A stretch of DNA of 64,000 nucleotides from Erinaceus europaeus (lineage: Eukaryota > Chordata > Mammalia > Eulipotyphla > Erinaceidae), in assembly GCF_950295315.1 (NCBI RefSeq), contig NC_080185.1, positions 44,187,237 to 44,251,236 on the forward strand, written 5' to 3'. Made by a program: the position numbers and the translations under genes. Under the pieces are notes generated by a model, which made no database searches, was not told the DNA's origin, and saw nothing but the letters and a program-made list of their open reading frames with translations. Shown here in pieces: positions 53,809 to 64,000 of this stretch. Numbering within the stretch: position 1 is the stretch's first letter; every line of letters starts with the position of its first letter.

Positions 53809-54596
53809 ACAAAGACTCTTTCGTATGTCAAGACCTGATCCTTGCTCCCTCCTGTGGACTCAACCTCAAGGAGGGTATAGTCTACCAAAGTTCAGCAGCA
53901 ACACATAAATAAATGAAGAGTGTAAGACCAACATTGCAAAATGTGTAGTGGAGAACTGGAAGGAGCTTATTTAATTTAGCCAGGGTGGTCTGGAGCAGCC
54001 TATTAGCTAATGTGCCTTTTAAACAGAGACCTGAAATAGAAGAGGAAAGGTTTAAGAACCAAGGCCTTGGAAGATATAAACAGACAAACAAACAAACAAA
54101 GTTTGTGCATTCAAGGAACAGAAAGTAAGCAAACCAGCATGGCTGGGACCTGATGATCTGGTTAGGGCAGTAGTCAAAGGTGTTTGACTGCTTAGAGGGG
54201 TCAGATAGTAGATAATGCAGAGAGGAGATTCTGATAAAGAATTTGGGTTTGGTTCTAAAAATAATGAAAAACTCTTGAGGAGTGTTTGTTAACTATTTTT
54301 TTTTTCTGTAGACAGCCAGTGGGGGAAACTTATCTAGGGGAAATAAAACAATAATAGTGTTTTGCAGAGCTTAAATAGGATAGCTGTTCAGTTGTTTACA
54401 TTAAGACCTGAGAAAGGAAAACTTTGTTTGATATGTGTGCTAAACAGATACGTAATTCTGTTCTACCCTGTCTAGATAAAGGGAATGGGAACTTGGGGTG
54501 GGGGAGGGTTGGCAAATATGTGAAAAACCAGTTTGCTTTCTTTCTACTGTCCTACTGAAGTCAAGTTGTGATCAACTCTATTAAAAATTAGATCTT
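53809..54596 (+). other. Low-repeat spacer, L2-like part
   Basis: An (AAAC)n stretch is at 54079-54100. Positions 54120-54330 recall the body of an L2 element, weakly. No gene is seen. Confidence 0.4.
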
Positions 54597-54721
54597 GGGC
54601 TGGGGAGATAGCATGATTCTTGCAAAATACTTTCATGCCTGAAGCTCTGAGGTCCCAGGTTTAATCCTCAGCACTACCTTAAACCAGAATTTAGCAGTGT
54701 TCTAGGGTCTCTCTCTCTCTT

Positions 54722-54996
54722 TCTTTTAATTGATTTATTTATTCCCTTTTGTTGCCCTTGTTTTTTATTGTTGTATTTAGTATTGCTGTCATCCTTGTTG
54801 GATAGGACAGAGAGAAATGGAGAGAGGAGGGGAAGACAGAGAAGGGGAAAGAAAGATAGACACCTGCAGACCTGCTTCACTGCCTGTGAAGCAACTCCCC
54901 TGCAGGTGGGGAGGCTGGGGCTCCAACTGGGATCCTTATGCCAGTCCTTGAGCTTTGCACCACCTGTGTGTAACCCACTGCACTACCGCCCGACTC
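54722..54996 (-). mobile_element. SINE-A, nested
   Basis: TTGATTTATTTATTCCC start, GGATAGGACAGAGAG body, CCACTGCACTACCGCCC head. It inserted into the CT-rich tail of the SINE-B. Confidence 0.92.
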
Positions 54997-55011
54997 CCTC
55001 TCTCCCTCTCT

Positions 55012-55268
55012 TAATATTTATTTATTCCCTTTTGTTGCCCTTGTTACTCTTTATTGTTGTTGTCATTGTTGGATAGAACAGAGAGAAATGGATAGAGGAG
55101 GGGAAGATAGAGAGGGGGAGAGAAAGATAGACACCTGCAGACCTGCTTCACTGCCTGTGACATGACTCCCCTGCAGGCGGGGAGCCAGGGGCTCGAACCG
55201 GGGTCTTTATGCCAGTCCTTGCGCTTTGCACCACCTGTGCTTAACCCACTGCGCTACAGCCTGACTCC
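55012..55268 (-). mobile_element. SINE-A, nested
   Basis: A second reversed SINE-A, about 15 bp of CT-rich sequence after the first. B box GGCTCGAACCGGGG near 55190 and head end GCGCTACAGCCTGACTCCC. Confidence 0.92.
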
Positions 55269-55310
55269 CTTTCGCTTTCTCTCTCTCTCTCTCTAAGTAA
55301 ATAAACTGTT

Positions 55311-55845
55311 AAAAACATCAGATCATTGTTCAACTTCAGAATTTATCAGAGAATAATGTTATATTTTCTCATAGAAACTGTTTCCTTTGGAAGGTTTAAA
55401 TTTTCCCTTATGTATAAACGAACAACGAACAACTTAGATTTTAGAAATAGTCTTTGGGATTTGAAACAGGACTTGCCAATTTACTTCAGCTGTTGCCTTC
55501 CCCAACAATTTCAAATTACCGTTATTTTATTCTCTGGGAGATTAAGTTTGTCGTATTCCTTGAGGCTTAACTGAACTGAGTCTTGGCATTTAATTTATTG
55601 CTAGGGAGACTTGCTTGAAAGCAGTTGAGCTTTGGAGTCCAGTTGATCCCAAATAGGAATATAGATGGTTATTGGCATTCATTCATTCAGTGGAAGTAAA
55701 GCCCTGTATTATAGGGGAATCTTCAGTGACTCTTACAGAGTGTAGGTCCAACTTTTCAACTCAGCACGAGGGTCCTTCTAGACATGATCTGGGCCAAGTT
55801 TACCACTCTTCCTATTTTCAGTCCCGTTTGGTTTAAATGAATTCC
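55311..55845. other. Non-repeat spacer
   Basis: No gene or repeat recognised. Confidence 0.5.
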
Positions 55846-56250
55846 CCCAGTTGAAACTTCAGTGATTTGGCATCATTCTTGGCACAGAGTATGTGCACAA
55901 TAACTACTTGCTGACTGAATGCTGTGGCATCATCCGTTTCCTTTGTCATTGTAAATCCCAACCCTCGTTGAAGGAACCATTCAAATCCTGTGCCCAGTTT
56001 TACACGCATATGCATACACACGCACGCACATACCTAAGCACGCACGAACGCACGCACACACGCAAGTGAGTGGCAGTCATACACTTGCTATGTACTTCAT
56101 AAGTATCTTCATTTGATGCTTGGGCAGCACACCACTGATCTCGGGCTCTGTGGAAGCAATCTGAACATTGCCTGGTTGTCTCATCCCTGTACCCTAAGCA
56201 CCTGGCACTGTGGCCTGCCTCTATAAATAGTTGTTGACTAATCGATAGAT
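55846..56250. other. L2/MIR-like remnants with CACG-rich stretch
   Basis: AGAGTATGTGCACAATAAC (55886-55905) and the AAGCACCTGGCACTGTGGC and AATAGTTGTTGACT pieces (56195-56240) read like L2/MIR ends. A CACGCACG-rich stretch lies at 56004-56062. Confidence 0.5.
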
Positions 56251-56364
56251 GCTGCCTTCTGCTGTTTCTGCTGCAATCGTTCTGGATACTAAAATTGTTT
56301 AATGGTGACTTCCATTTCACATGCTTGTCTGGTGTTCTCAGGTGACTTTTAAGCGAGGTCACAG

Positions 56365-56700
56365 AGCACAAGCTCTGGGGCTAGACTCAGAACTGGAGCT
56401 TCCTGGATTCCAGTTCTAGCAAGAAGACTTAACAGTGGGCATAAGGTGAGTTAGTTAACATTTTTTACCCTTCAAACAGAGCACTGCTCAGCTCTGGTTT
56501 ATGGTGGTATCAAACCCAAGACCTTTGGTGTCTCATTCATCAAAGTCTTTTTGTCTAACCATTATGCTTTCTCCTCAGTCCAGAGTTAGTTAATTATCTA
56601 AATCACATTGTCTATCTGTATAATAGGAACAATTGAATTTATCTGTTAGGTAAGGATTAATGGTAAGCACTAAATAGATTATCTAGGTCTACAACGAGCT
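56365..56700 (+). mobile_element. MIR split by a SINE-B
   Basis: 5' part at 56365-56447 (GAGCACAAGCTCTGGGGC) and 3' part at 56594-56700 (TATCTGTATAATAGGAAC, AGGATTAATGGTAAGCAC) flank a SINE-B. Confidence 0.78.
56459..56582 (-). mobile_element. SINE-B nested in MIR, 11-bp TSD
   Basis: ACAGAGCACTGCTCAGCTCTGG, TATCAAACCCAAGACC, CTAACCATTATGC. Perfect TSD GAGTTAGTTAA at 56448-56458 and 56583-56593. Confidence 0.94.
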
Positions 56701-56817
56701 GCTTGCAATTTTGAAATTTCGACTTCCCTGAAAACGGATACGTTATAACTGGTAAGTTAGATACTAAAACTTAGGCAGTGGCAAATCTAACAAACTGACA
56801 TGAGGGTACTTATAGTC

Positions 56818-56880
<63 letters not shown>

Positions 56881-56980
56881 TTAATGAGAGAGAGAAAGAT
56901 ATACACAGAGGGAAACCAGAACACTGCTCAGCTCTGGCTTATGGTGGTGCTCGGGATTGAACCTGGGACCTTTCGTGGTG
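56818..56980 (-). mobile_element. SINE-B with (CTTT)n tail and 9-bp TSD
   Basis: About 15 CTTT units (56818-56880) stand where the A-tail should be. Then GAACACTGCTCAGCTCTGGC and GGGATTGAACCTGGGACC; the head is missing. CTTATAGTC lies at 56809-56817 and 56981-56989. Confidence 0.9.
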
Positions 56981-56989
56981 CTTATAGTC

Positions 56990-57445
56990 TTTATTCTTCC
57001 CAATGTTATTCTATATTTGGGTTTGTTTTATAATTAGTAATATGTGCATGGGGGCAATGGCTCTGAGCTTACTGGACTATTACACAATATATAGTATAAA
57101 CGGGTTATTGCCTGTCCACAAGTCTGAACATTTCTGAATTTAGAAACACATCTGCTTTTCAGATAGGGGACTTACAGTGAATTACTTTAATCAGGTACTT
57201 GCCCATTGTGAATTGTTGTCGGTGGTGATTAGGGCGGCAAATACACTATTTCATCCTTCTCAATATCTTGCTCATTATGGATGCCATGTAAATGATTGCT
57301 AATTTATTCAGGTACCAACCCCGGGCTGGCTGTTTGAGCCTCTTTTTATCGCAGGAAAACAAATATGCCCTGTTTACCTGATTGAAATGAGTCCAAACTC
57401 AGGTCTGTGAGTACTTTTTCATTTGGTATCATGAAGGGAATTTAT
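56990..57445. other. Low-repeat block; possible conserved non-coding element
   Basis: No repeat is recognised. It includes a forkhead-type TGTTTAC at about 57371, an ATGTAAATGATT stretch at 57286 and TTTTTATCGCAGGAAAAC near 57342. By feel this is the most enhancer-like stretch in the right half of the window; the call is inference without alignment. Confidence 0.35.
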
Positions 57446-57504
57446 TTAGTTTTTTTATTTTGGTTTTTTTTTTTTTGGTATTTAATCCAAAGTATATTTC
57501 TTTT

Positions 57505-59669
57505 TTAAAATTTTTAAAATTTATTTTAAAAAGGAGACATTAACAAAACCATAGGATAAGAGGGGTACAACTCCACACAATTCCCATCACCAGATCTCTG
57601 TATCCCATCCCCTCCCCTGATAGCTTTCCTATTCTTTATTCCTCTGGGAGTGTGGACCCAAAGTCATTGTGGGATACAGAAGGTGGAAGGTCTGGCTTCT
57701 GTAACTGCTTCCCTGCTGAACATGGGCGTTGACTGGTCGATCCATACTCCCAGTCTGCCTCTCTCTTTCCCTAGTAGGGTAGGGCTCTGGGGAAGCAGAG
57801 TTCTAGGACACATTGGTAGGGTCATCTGTCCAGGGAAGTCTGGTCGGCATCATGCTGGCATCTGGAACCTGGTGGCTGAAAAGAGAGTTAACATACAAAG
57901 CCAAACAAATTGTTGACCAATCATGGACCTAAGGGCAGGAATAGTGCAGATGAAGTGTTGGAGGGTCCTCCATTTTGTAGATGGCTAGTAGGCATATTTT
58001 AGTTATATTTCAAAGGGCCTGTAGCTATACTAGGTGTTTTTTTTTTTTTCTCTGAGGCTGAAATCTGATATGCAGGTGGATCCAAGTTACTGTCTGCAGA
58101 GGTGATGTCATGGCTGGAAAAGGAACAGAATGCTGGATCGGGGAAGAGAGTACCTCCCTAATATGGGAAAGGTGTATAAATATTGTTGATTGTAAACCCC
58201 ATCAATTTGATTTGGTCTGGGGCCCATATTCATCTTATGAGCCTGTATAACCTTTGCATCCCTGTAGATCTGAGCTCACATTCTGTGGTCATGAGTAGGA
58301 ACATTCCATGCTGCCCCAGTATCGACCCATCTTCCACAGGTGTAGCATAGAGTATGTTGTCCATCCTCCGAAGGGAGGATGGAACATTCTCTACTGTTGT
58401 TGATCCAAGTGAGGGCAGGGTCCTATGGGGGGACCTACAAAGGGGTCTTTTTTTGTTGTTCCTGATAGAAATGACATGTAGCAATGAAGAGAGGGATTCA
58501 TTCGAGGTCTAGGCCCATCATGTCTTTTTGGGAATCTCAGGGCTCCCCGCCTAGGGCCCCAGCTGATGGGGTGGCCTATAGTGACTAAAGAGTCATCGTT
58601 AAAGTATGTCACTCTCTTGCCCTTATTCAGCCTTTTCAGTCCTTGCTTTGCCAAGGTTCGCTTTGGAGTGAGTGAGAGAACTGTAATAGGAAGTAGGTGA
58701 GGAGGGTATCTAAGTCTAATTAGATACTATTTCATTACGAACTTTATACTGACTCACTGCAGACTATTGTGTACTTTTGCTTTCAGGTATATATTTTGCC
58801 CTAGTTTATGGATACATGTGAACATATGCTCTATCTCACAGGACCTGGTCTATATCTAGGTTTTGGGACTTTGTTAGGAAGTGAACCACCTGGGATGGAA
58901 TTAGAGAATACTATGAAAGGAAAGGTCTCATCTGAGCAATGAAGCTGAAGGGTTGTCATTTCACACCTGAAGTCTCTGGACACAGTCTGAGCTGAAGCAT
59001 GTTGAGTTGGTACTCGATGCGTTGATTAGGTTGGGATTGGCAGATGCAATATTATTTGGTATGAATTTAGATAATCATGCAGGAAAGTGTGCCCCACCCT
59101 AAGGTTTCAGGACTGGGGGAAATATAGGCTCTATACTGGAAATGGAAGGTTCCTGCTGTCTTAGGGTTCAAGAAGAAAATAGATTGTTATTGTTATAATC
59201 ACATTTATTTGGTAATTGGGTTAACTTTGAAAAATCCCTTTGTTAGGATTTAGTGTATAATACCCAACATCACCATAAATTATGTCCTTTGACATTATTT
59301 GTATATGCTGTGCCACCAGTTGCTTCTGTTCTCCCTGGTCTAGGCTTTGAGAGAGTCAACACATCAAAGACTCAACCTATGTATTAAAAAGACTCAGTCT
59401 GTGCTTTAAAAAGTTTGAGACATACAATCAATTTTTCCCCTCTCATATTAATTAAATGGTGATTTATATGACTACAAATTAACAGGAGTGTACATAAACA
59501 CCATTCCCATCACCAAAAGATTGTGTGCCATATGCCCTTCCCCCCCCAACCCCCACAGCCCCGGGAACCTGAATATCCACCCTCACCCTCACCCCAGGGT
59601 TTTTACTTTGGTGCCCTACTCCAGATTTAGTCAAATCCTGGTTTTAGTTTCCCTTTGTGTTCTTCTTTC
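57505..59669 (-). mobile_element. L1 3' UTR (2.2 kb)
   Basis: It lies between the ORF2 stop (59672-59670) and the A-rich end. At least a dozen other pieces in this window (for example 1-1574, 23289-23984, 26986-27884) are 5'-truncated copies of it, all sharing the same 3' terminus. That is how the family is tied to L1. A C-run sits at 59539-59549. Confidence 0.9.
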
Positions 59670-62600
59670 TCAACTTCTGTTGATGAGTGGGATCATCCCA
59701 TACTCATCTTTATCTTTCTGACTTAGCTCACTTAACATCATTCCTTCTAGCTCTGTCCAAGATGGGTCAGAGAAGGTGGGTTCATTGTTTTTGATAGTTG
59801 TATAGTATTCCATTGTGTATATGTACCACAGCTTTCTCAGCCACTCATCTGTTGTTGGGCACCTGGGTTGCTTCCAGGTTTTAGCTATTATGAATTGTGC
59901 TGCTATGAACATAGGAGTACACACCTCTTTTTGGTTGGGTGTTATGGAGTCCTTGGGGGTATAACCCCAAGAGAGGAATTACTGCAGCATATGGAAGGTC
60001 CATGTCTAGCCTTGTGAGAGTTCTCCAGACCACTCTCCACAGAGATTGGACCAATTTACATCCGCACCAGCAGTGCAGAAGGGTTCCTCTGTCCCCACAG
60101 CCTCTCCAGCATTTGTTGCTGTTGTCCTTTTTGATGGATGCCATTCTCACAGGCGTGAAGTGGTATCTCAGTGTTGTCTTTATTTGAATTTTTCTGACAA
60201 TCAGTGACATGGAGCAATTTTTCATATGTTTGTTAGCCTTTTGAATCTCCTCTGAGGTGAATGTTTTGTTCATATCCTCTGCCCATTTTTGGATGGAGTC
60301 ATTTGCTTTTTTGGTGCTAAATTTGCTGATCTCTTTGTATTTTTGCTTATTAGTCTCTTGTCTGATGTATGGCATGCGAAGATCTTCTCCCATTCTGTGA
60401 GGGGTCTCTTTGTTTGTTTGATAGTTTCTTTGGCTGTGCAGAAGCTTTTCAATTTGATGTAGTCCCATTGATTTGTTTCTGCTTTAGTCTTCCTTGCAAT
60501 TGGGTTTGTTTCATCAAAGATGTCCTTGAGGTTTAGGTAGGAAAGTGTTCCACCAATTTTTTCACCTAAGTATTTGATAGTTTCTGGTCTAAGATCCAGG
60601 TCCTTGATCCATTTGGAGTTGATTTTTGTTTCTGGGGAGATAAGGTGGTTCAGTTTCATTCTTCTGCATGTTTCAACCCAGTTTTCCCAGGCAGCACCAT
60701 TTATTGAAGAGAACCTCCTTCCTCCATTTAATACTTTGGGCCCCCTTATCAAAGATTAGATGTCCACAGGTGTGGGGGTTTAGTTCTGGGCTTTCTGTTC
60801 TGTTCCACTGGTCTCTTTGCCTATTTTTCTTCCAGTAACAGGCTGTTTTGATGATGATGGCCTTATAATATAGTTTGAGATCTGGGAGTGTGATGCCTCC
60901 ATTTCTGTTTCTTTTCCTCAAGATGGTTTTGGCAATTCTAGGTGTTTTATGGTTCCAGATAAATGTAGTTTTTGTTCTATCCTCTTAAAGAAGCTTGGTG
61001 GAATTTTGATGGGTATCACATTAAATTTGTATATGGCTCTGGGGAGAATGTTCATTTTGATGATATTAATTCATCCAGTCCATGAGCATGGGCTGTCTTT
61101 CCATTTCTTGGTATCAGTTTCTATTTCCTTGAATAGTGGCTCATAGTTTTCAGTATAAAAGTCTTTCACTCCTTTGGTCAGCTTTATTCCTCGGTATTTT
61201 ACTGATTATGCTGCAGCAGTGAATGGGAGTCATTTCTGGATGTCTTTGTCTTCAGATTTAGTGTTTGCATAAAGAAATGCCAGTGATTTTTGTACATTGA
61301 TTTTGTAGCCTGACACCTTGCTATACTGCCTAATAAGTTCCAATAGTTTTCTGCTGGATTCTTTAGGTTTTTCTATGTATACTATCATATCATCTGCAAA
61401 TACTGAGAGCTTGACTCCTTCCCTTTCAATTTGTATTCCTTTGATTTCTTTCTCTTGTCTGATTGCTATGGCAAGAATTTCCAATACTATGTTGAAGAGT
61501 AGTGGTGATAGTGTACAGCCCTGTCTAGTCCCTGATCTGAGGGGGAATGCTTTCAGCTTCTGTCCATTGAGTATGATGTTGGATGTAGGTTTTATATATA
61601 TGGATTCCACTATGGGGAGGAATTTCCCCTCTATTACCATTTTTGTAGAGTTTTGAGCATTAGTGGGTGTTGGATTTTGTCAAAGGCTTTCACTTCATCT
61701 ATTGAGATAATTATGTGGTTTTTAGCTTTGCTTTTATTGACATGGTGAATGACATTGATTGACTTGCATATGTTGAACCAGCCTTGCATTCCTGGGATAA
61801 ATCCCCCTTGGTTGTGATGAACAGTCTTATTGATATACTGTATCCAGTTGGCTAGGATCTTGTTTAACATTTTGGCATCTATGTTCATCAGAGATATTGG
61901 TCTGTAGTTTCACTTTTTTGTTGTGTCCCTATCTGTTTTTGGTATTAGGGTGATGTTGGCTTCATGGAAGGTGGAAGGGAGTGTTCCTGTTTCTTCGATC
62001 TTATGGAAGAGCTTTAGAAGTATGGGTATTAACTGTTTCCTGAAGGTTTTGTAGAATTCGTTCGTGAAGCCATCTGGTCCAGGACATTTGATGTTGGGTA
62101 GATTCTTAAGAAATGTTTCCATTTCTTTGTCTGTGATTGGTGTACTTAGGTTTTGTAGTTCTTCTTTGTTCAGTTTTGGAAGGGCATATGTTTCTAGGAA
62201 TGCTTCCATTTCTTCCAGATTTTCTAGCTTGGTGGCGTATAGTTCTTAATAGAAGTTTTGCATGATTTTCTGGATTTCCGTGGTGTCAGTTGTGATATCT
62301 CCTCTATCGTTTAAGATTTTATTAATTTGAGCGTTCTCCTTTTTTTTATTAGTGAGTCTGGCTAGGGGTTTGTCAATCTTTTTTAATTTTTCAAAGAACC
62401 AACATTTGACTTCATTGATCTTTTGTATGGTTCTATTATTTTTGATGTTGTTTATTTCTGCTCTAATTTAGTGATTTCTGTCCTTCTGGTTGCTTTAAGG
62501 TTCCTTTGTTCCTCTTCCCCTAAGTCCTAAGGTGTGTTGTAAGGTCGTTTATTTGAGCTTTTTCTTGTTCTTTAATATGTGACTGTATGGCTATGAGTTT

Positions 62601-63482
62601 CCCTCTCAATACTGCTTTAGCTGCGTCCCAAATATTTTGATAACTTGTGTCTTCATTTTCATTTGTTTCCAGGAATGGTTGAATTTCTTGCTTGACTGTC
62701 TCTCTGACCCAGTGGTTCTTAAGCAATATGTTGTTGAGTTTCCAAATTCTGTGTCTTTAAGTAATTTTCTGTTTGTTGTTGAATGTTAGCTTTACTCCAC
62801 TGTAGTCTGAGAAGATACATGGGATGATTTCAATGCTCTTGAATTTGTTGATACTGTCTTTGTGGCCTACCACATGGTCTGTCCTTGGGTATGTGCTGTG
62901 TGGATTTGAAGAGAATGTGTATTCCGGTTTTAAAGGACTCTGAAAATGTCCAGGAGGTCTATTCTGTCCATCTCTTCATTTAATTATCTTGTTTCTTTGT
63001 TGATTCTCTGCTTTGTTGATCTGTCTAAGTGTGAGAGTGGGGTTTTGAAGTCTCCCACTATTATTGTATTACTATTGATGTATTTTTGTAGTTCTTTCAG
63101 TAGGTGTTTGATGTATTTAGCTGGGCCCTCATTGGGTGCATAGCTGTTAATAATTGTTAAGTCTTCTTGGCTGATTGATCCTCTAATCTTTATGTAATGG
63201 CCTTTCATATCTTTTTTTACTTTATTTAATTTAAAGTCTATTGTGTCAGAGATGAGAATGGCTGTTCCTGCTTTTTTTGTGTGGTTTATTAGCCTGTATG
63301 ATAGTTTTCCGTCCTTTCACTTTAAGTCTGCATTTGTCTTGTTGGGTCAGGTGGGATTCTTGCAAGCAGCATGTGGTTATGTTGTGTTTTCTGATCCATC
63401 ATCCCACTCTGTGCCTTTTAATGCGTGAGTTTAAGCCATTGACATTTATTACTATTGTGGATTGAATGTATTCTAGTGCCAT
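59670..63482 (-). pseudogene. L1 ORF2 pseudogene, full span
   Basis: ATG at 63482-63480 to stop at 59672-59670 spans about 1,270 codons (human 1,275). Order of domains: AP-endonuclease (INVNGLNS near 63440; INSYAPNEGPAKYI; GDFKTPLSHLDRSTKQ near 63040), RT fingers and palm (SPETKINSKW lies later; here FLKNLPNIKCPGPDGFTNEF near 62080, [35 protein letters not shown] near 61390), C-terminal region ([28 protein letters not shown]) and zinc knuckle (CWRGCGDRGTLLHCWCGC near 60090), ending WYIYTMEYYTTIKNNEP. The palm's two Asp remain; the endonuclease GDFN is GDFK, losing the conserved Asn. In-frame stops occur early (for example about 63415) and frameshifts follow, so no functional protein is made. 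Confidence 0.93.
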
Positions 63483-63485
63483 TAT

Positions 63486-64000
63486 TCAACAATCTTTTAT
63501 TTTCTCTGATATATGGCAAGTATTATGGTGATGTTCTTGTTTATAAGAGATCTTCAGACCTTCTTTCAGGGCAGGCTTGGTGATGGTTGTCTCCTTTAAC
63601 TGTTGTCTGTCTGAGAAGGTTTTGATCCCTCCATCTAGTTTGAATGAAAGTCTAGCAGGATATATTATCCTTGGTTGAAACCCTTTTTCATTGAGGGCTC
63701 GATAAGTATCTTGCCATTGTCTTCTGGCTTTTAAAGTTTGAGTGGAGAAGTCTGCTGATAGTCTTATGGGTTTTCCCCTATATTTGACTTTTTTTTCTCT
63801 CTTGCAGCCTATAGTATCCTTTCTTTATGCTTACTTCTTTTCATTGTAACTATGATGTTTCTGTTGTCTGGACCTCTTGAATATTAATGTCCTTTCTGTT
63901 GTTTAGGTCTGAGAAGTTCTCTTCTATTATTTCCTCTATATTATTTACTTCCCCTTCCTCTTTTTCTCTGCTAGGCCAATTATACGAATATTACTTCTTT
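63486..64000 (-). pseudogene. L1 ORF1 C-terminal part
   Basis: On the minus strand this encodes the RRM end and C-terminal domain: EEIIEENFSDLNNRKD, YRGKPIRLSADFS, FQPRIIYPARLSFKLDGG, TTITKPALKEGLKIS, then TGA at 63488-63486. Stops around 63810-63990 disrupt it. The stop is 3 nt from the ORF2 ATG. Confidence 0.88.

Larger units (their letters stand above)
54597..55310 (+). mobile_element. SINE-B split by two SINE-As
   Basis: The head and B box (GGTCCCAGGTTTAATCC) lie at 54597-54718; the CT-rich tail with AAGTAAATAAACTG is at 55269-55310. Two reversed SINE-As occupy the middle. Confidence 0.85.
57505..64000 (-). mobile_element. Long L1, at least 6.5 kb, running off the window
   Basis: Read on the minus strand: ORF1 C-terminal part, ORF2 over its full span, a 2.2-kb 3' UTR and an A-rich end at 57505-57535. 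ORF1's 5' half and the 5' UTR lie outside. The order and ORF2 span are those of a standard mammalian L1, with a far longer 3' UTR. Stops and frameshifts show it is inactive. Confidence 0.95.

Noticed and set aside
57505..59669. L1 3' UTR family as a solo LTR or ERV
   Set aside because: Copies share only the 3' end, are truncated at varied 5' points, end in A-rich tails and have 7-12-bp TSDs; the longest copy is contiguous with L1 ORF2.

Overview
The window is nuclear DNA of a placental mammal, almost certainly a hedgehog (European hedgehog or a close relative). The evidence is the repeat set: abundant tRNA-derived SINEs of the hedgehog (ERI) type, a 5'-truncated Vingi non-LTR retrotransposon (a clade I recall as described from hedgehogs), a lineage-specific L1, and old eutherian repeats (MIR, L2, HAL1, an MLT1-like LTR). 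No intact protein-coding gene is visible. No operons, CRISPR arrays or bacterial features exist here.

Layout. 1-10 kb: stacked 3' ends of the young L1 on both strands plus an older L1. 9.58-10.33 kb: Vingi insertion with perfect target-site duplications (TSDs). 10.4-16 kb: SINE clusters, one nested three deep, and an AT-rich non-repeat block (12.86-13.13 kb) that could be a conserved element. 16.3-21.2 kb: L1 ORF2 fragment, L1 5' end with ORF1 remnant, and an L1 3' end of a second subfamily. 21.2-42 kb: SINEs, HAL1 interrupted by an L1 that itself carries a pre-tRNA-Tyr 5' fragment, a 250-bp TTC/TCC tract, further L1 3' ends and an MLT1-like LTR. 42.5-46 kb: older L1 pieces and a short Vingi-derived element. 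46.4-50 kb: low-repeat DNA leading into a CpG island (about 48.4-49.5 kb) with a good splice donor at 49267/49268, the only promoter candidate. 50-57.5 kb: SINEs, MIR/L2 and a second low-repeat block (57.0-57.44 kb). 57.5-64.0 kb: a long minus-strand L1 with a 2.2-kb 3' UTR, a degraded full-span ORF2 and the end of ORF1, running off the window.

SINE names used below: SINE-A (tRNA-like head, G/A-poor 3' end rich in CAACAA); SINE-A2 (related head, tail ending CCAATAAATAAAGATAA); SINE-B (head with a TAATGGTTATGC A box and GGTTCAATCCC B box); SINE-C (head like B, body with CATGTACCAGA). Some A/A2 copies carry an extra 3' 'tail module' of roughly 75 bp ending CCCTGGAGGCAAAA.

How the parts relate: L1 probably supplies the machinery for the A-tailed SINEs and for its own 5'-truncated copies; Vingi is a separate machinery with a GAA-type tail. 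The CpG island is the only place where host gene regulation can be argued from the sequence. Gene identity and direction cannot be settled here. All family names come from recognition by eye, not from a database search.
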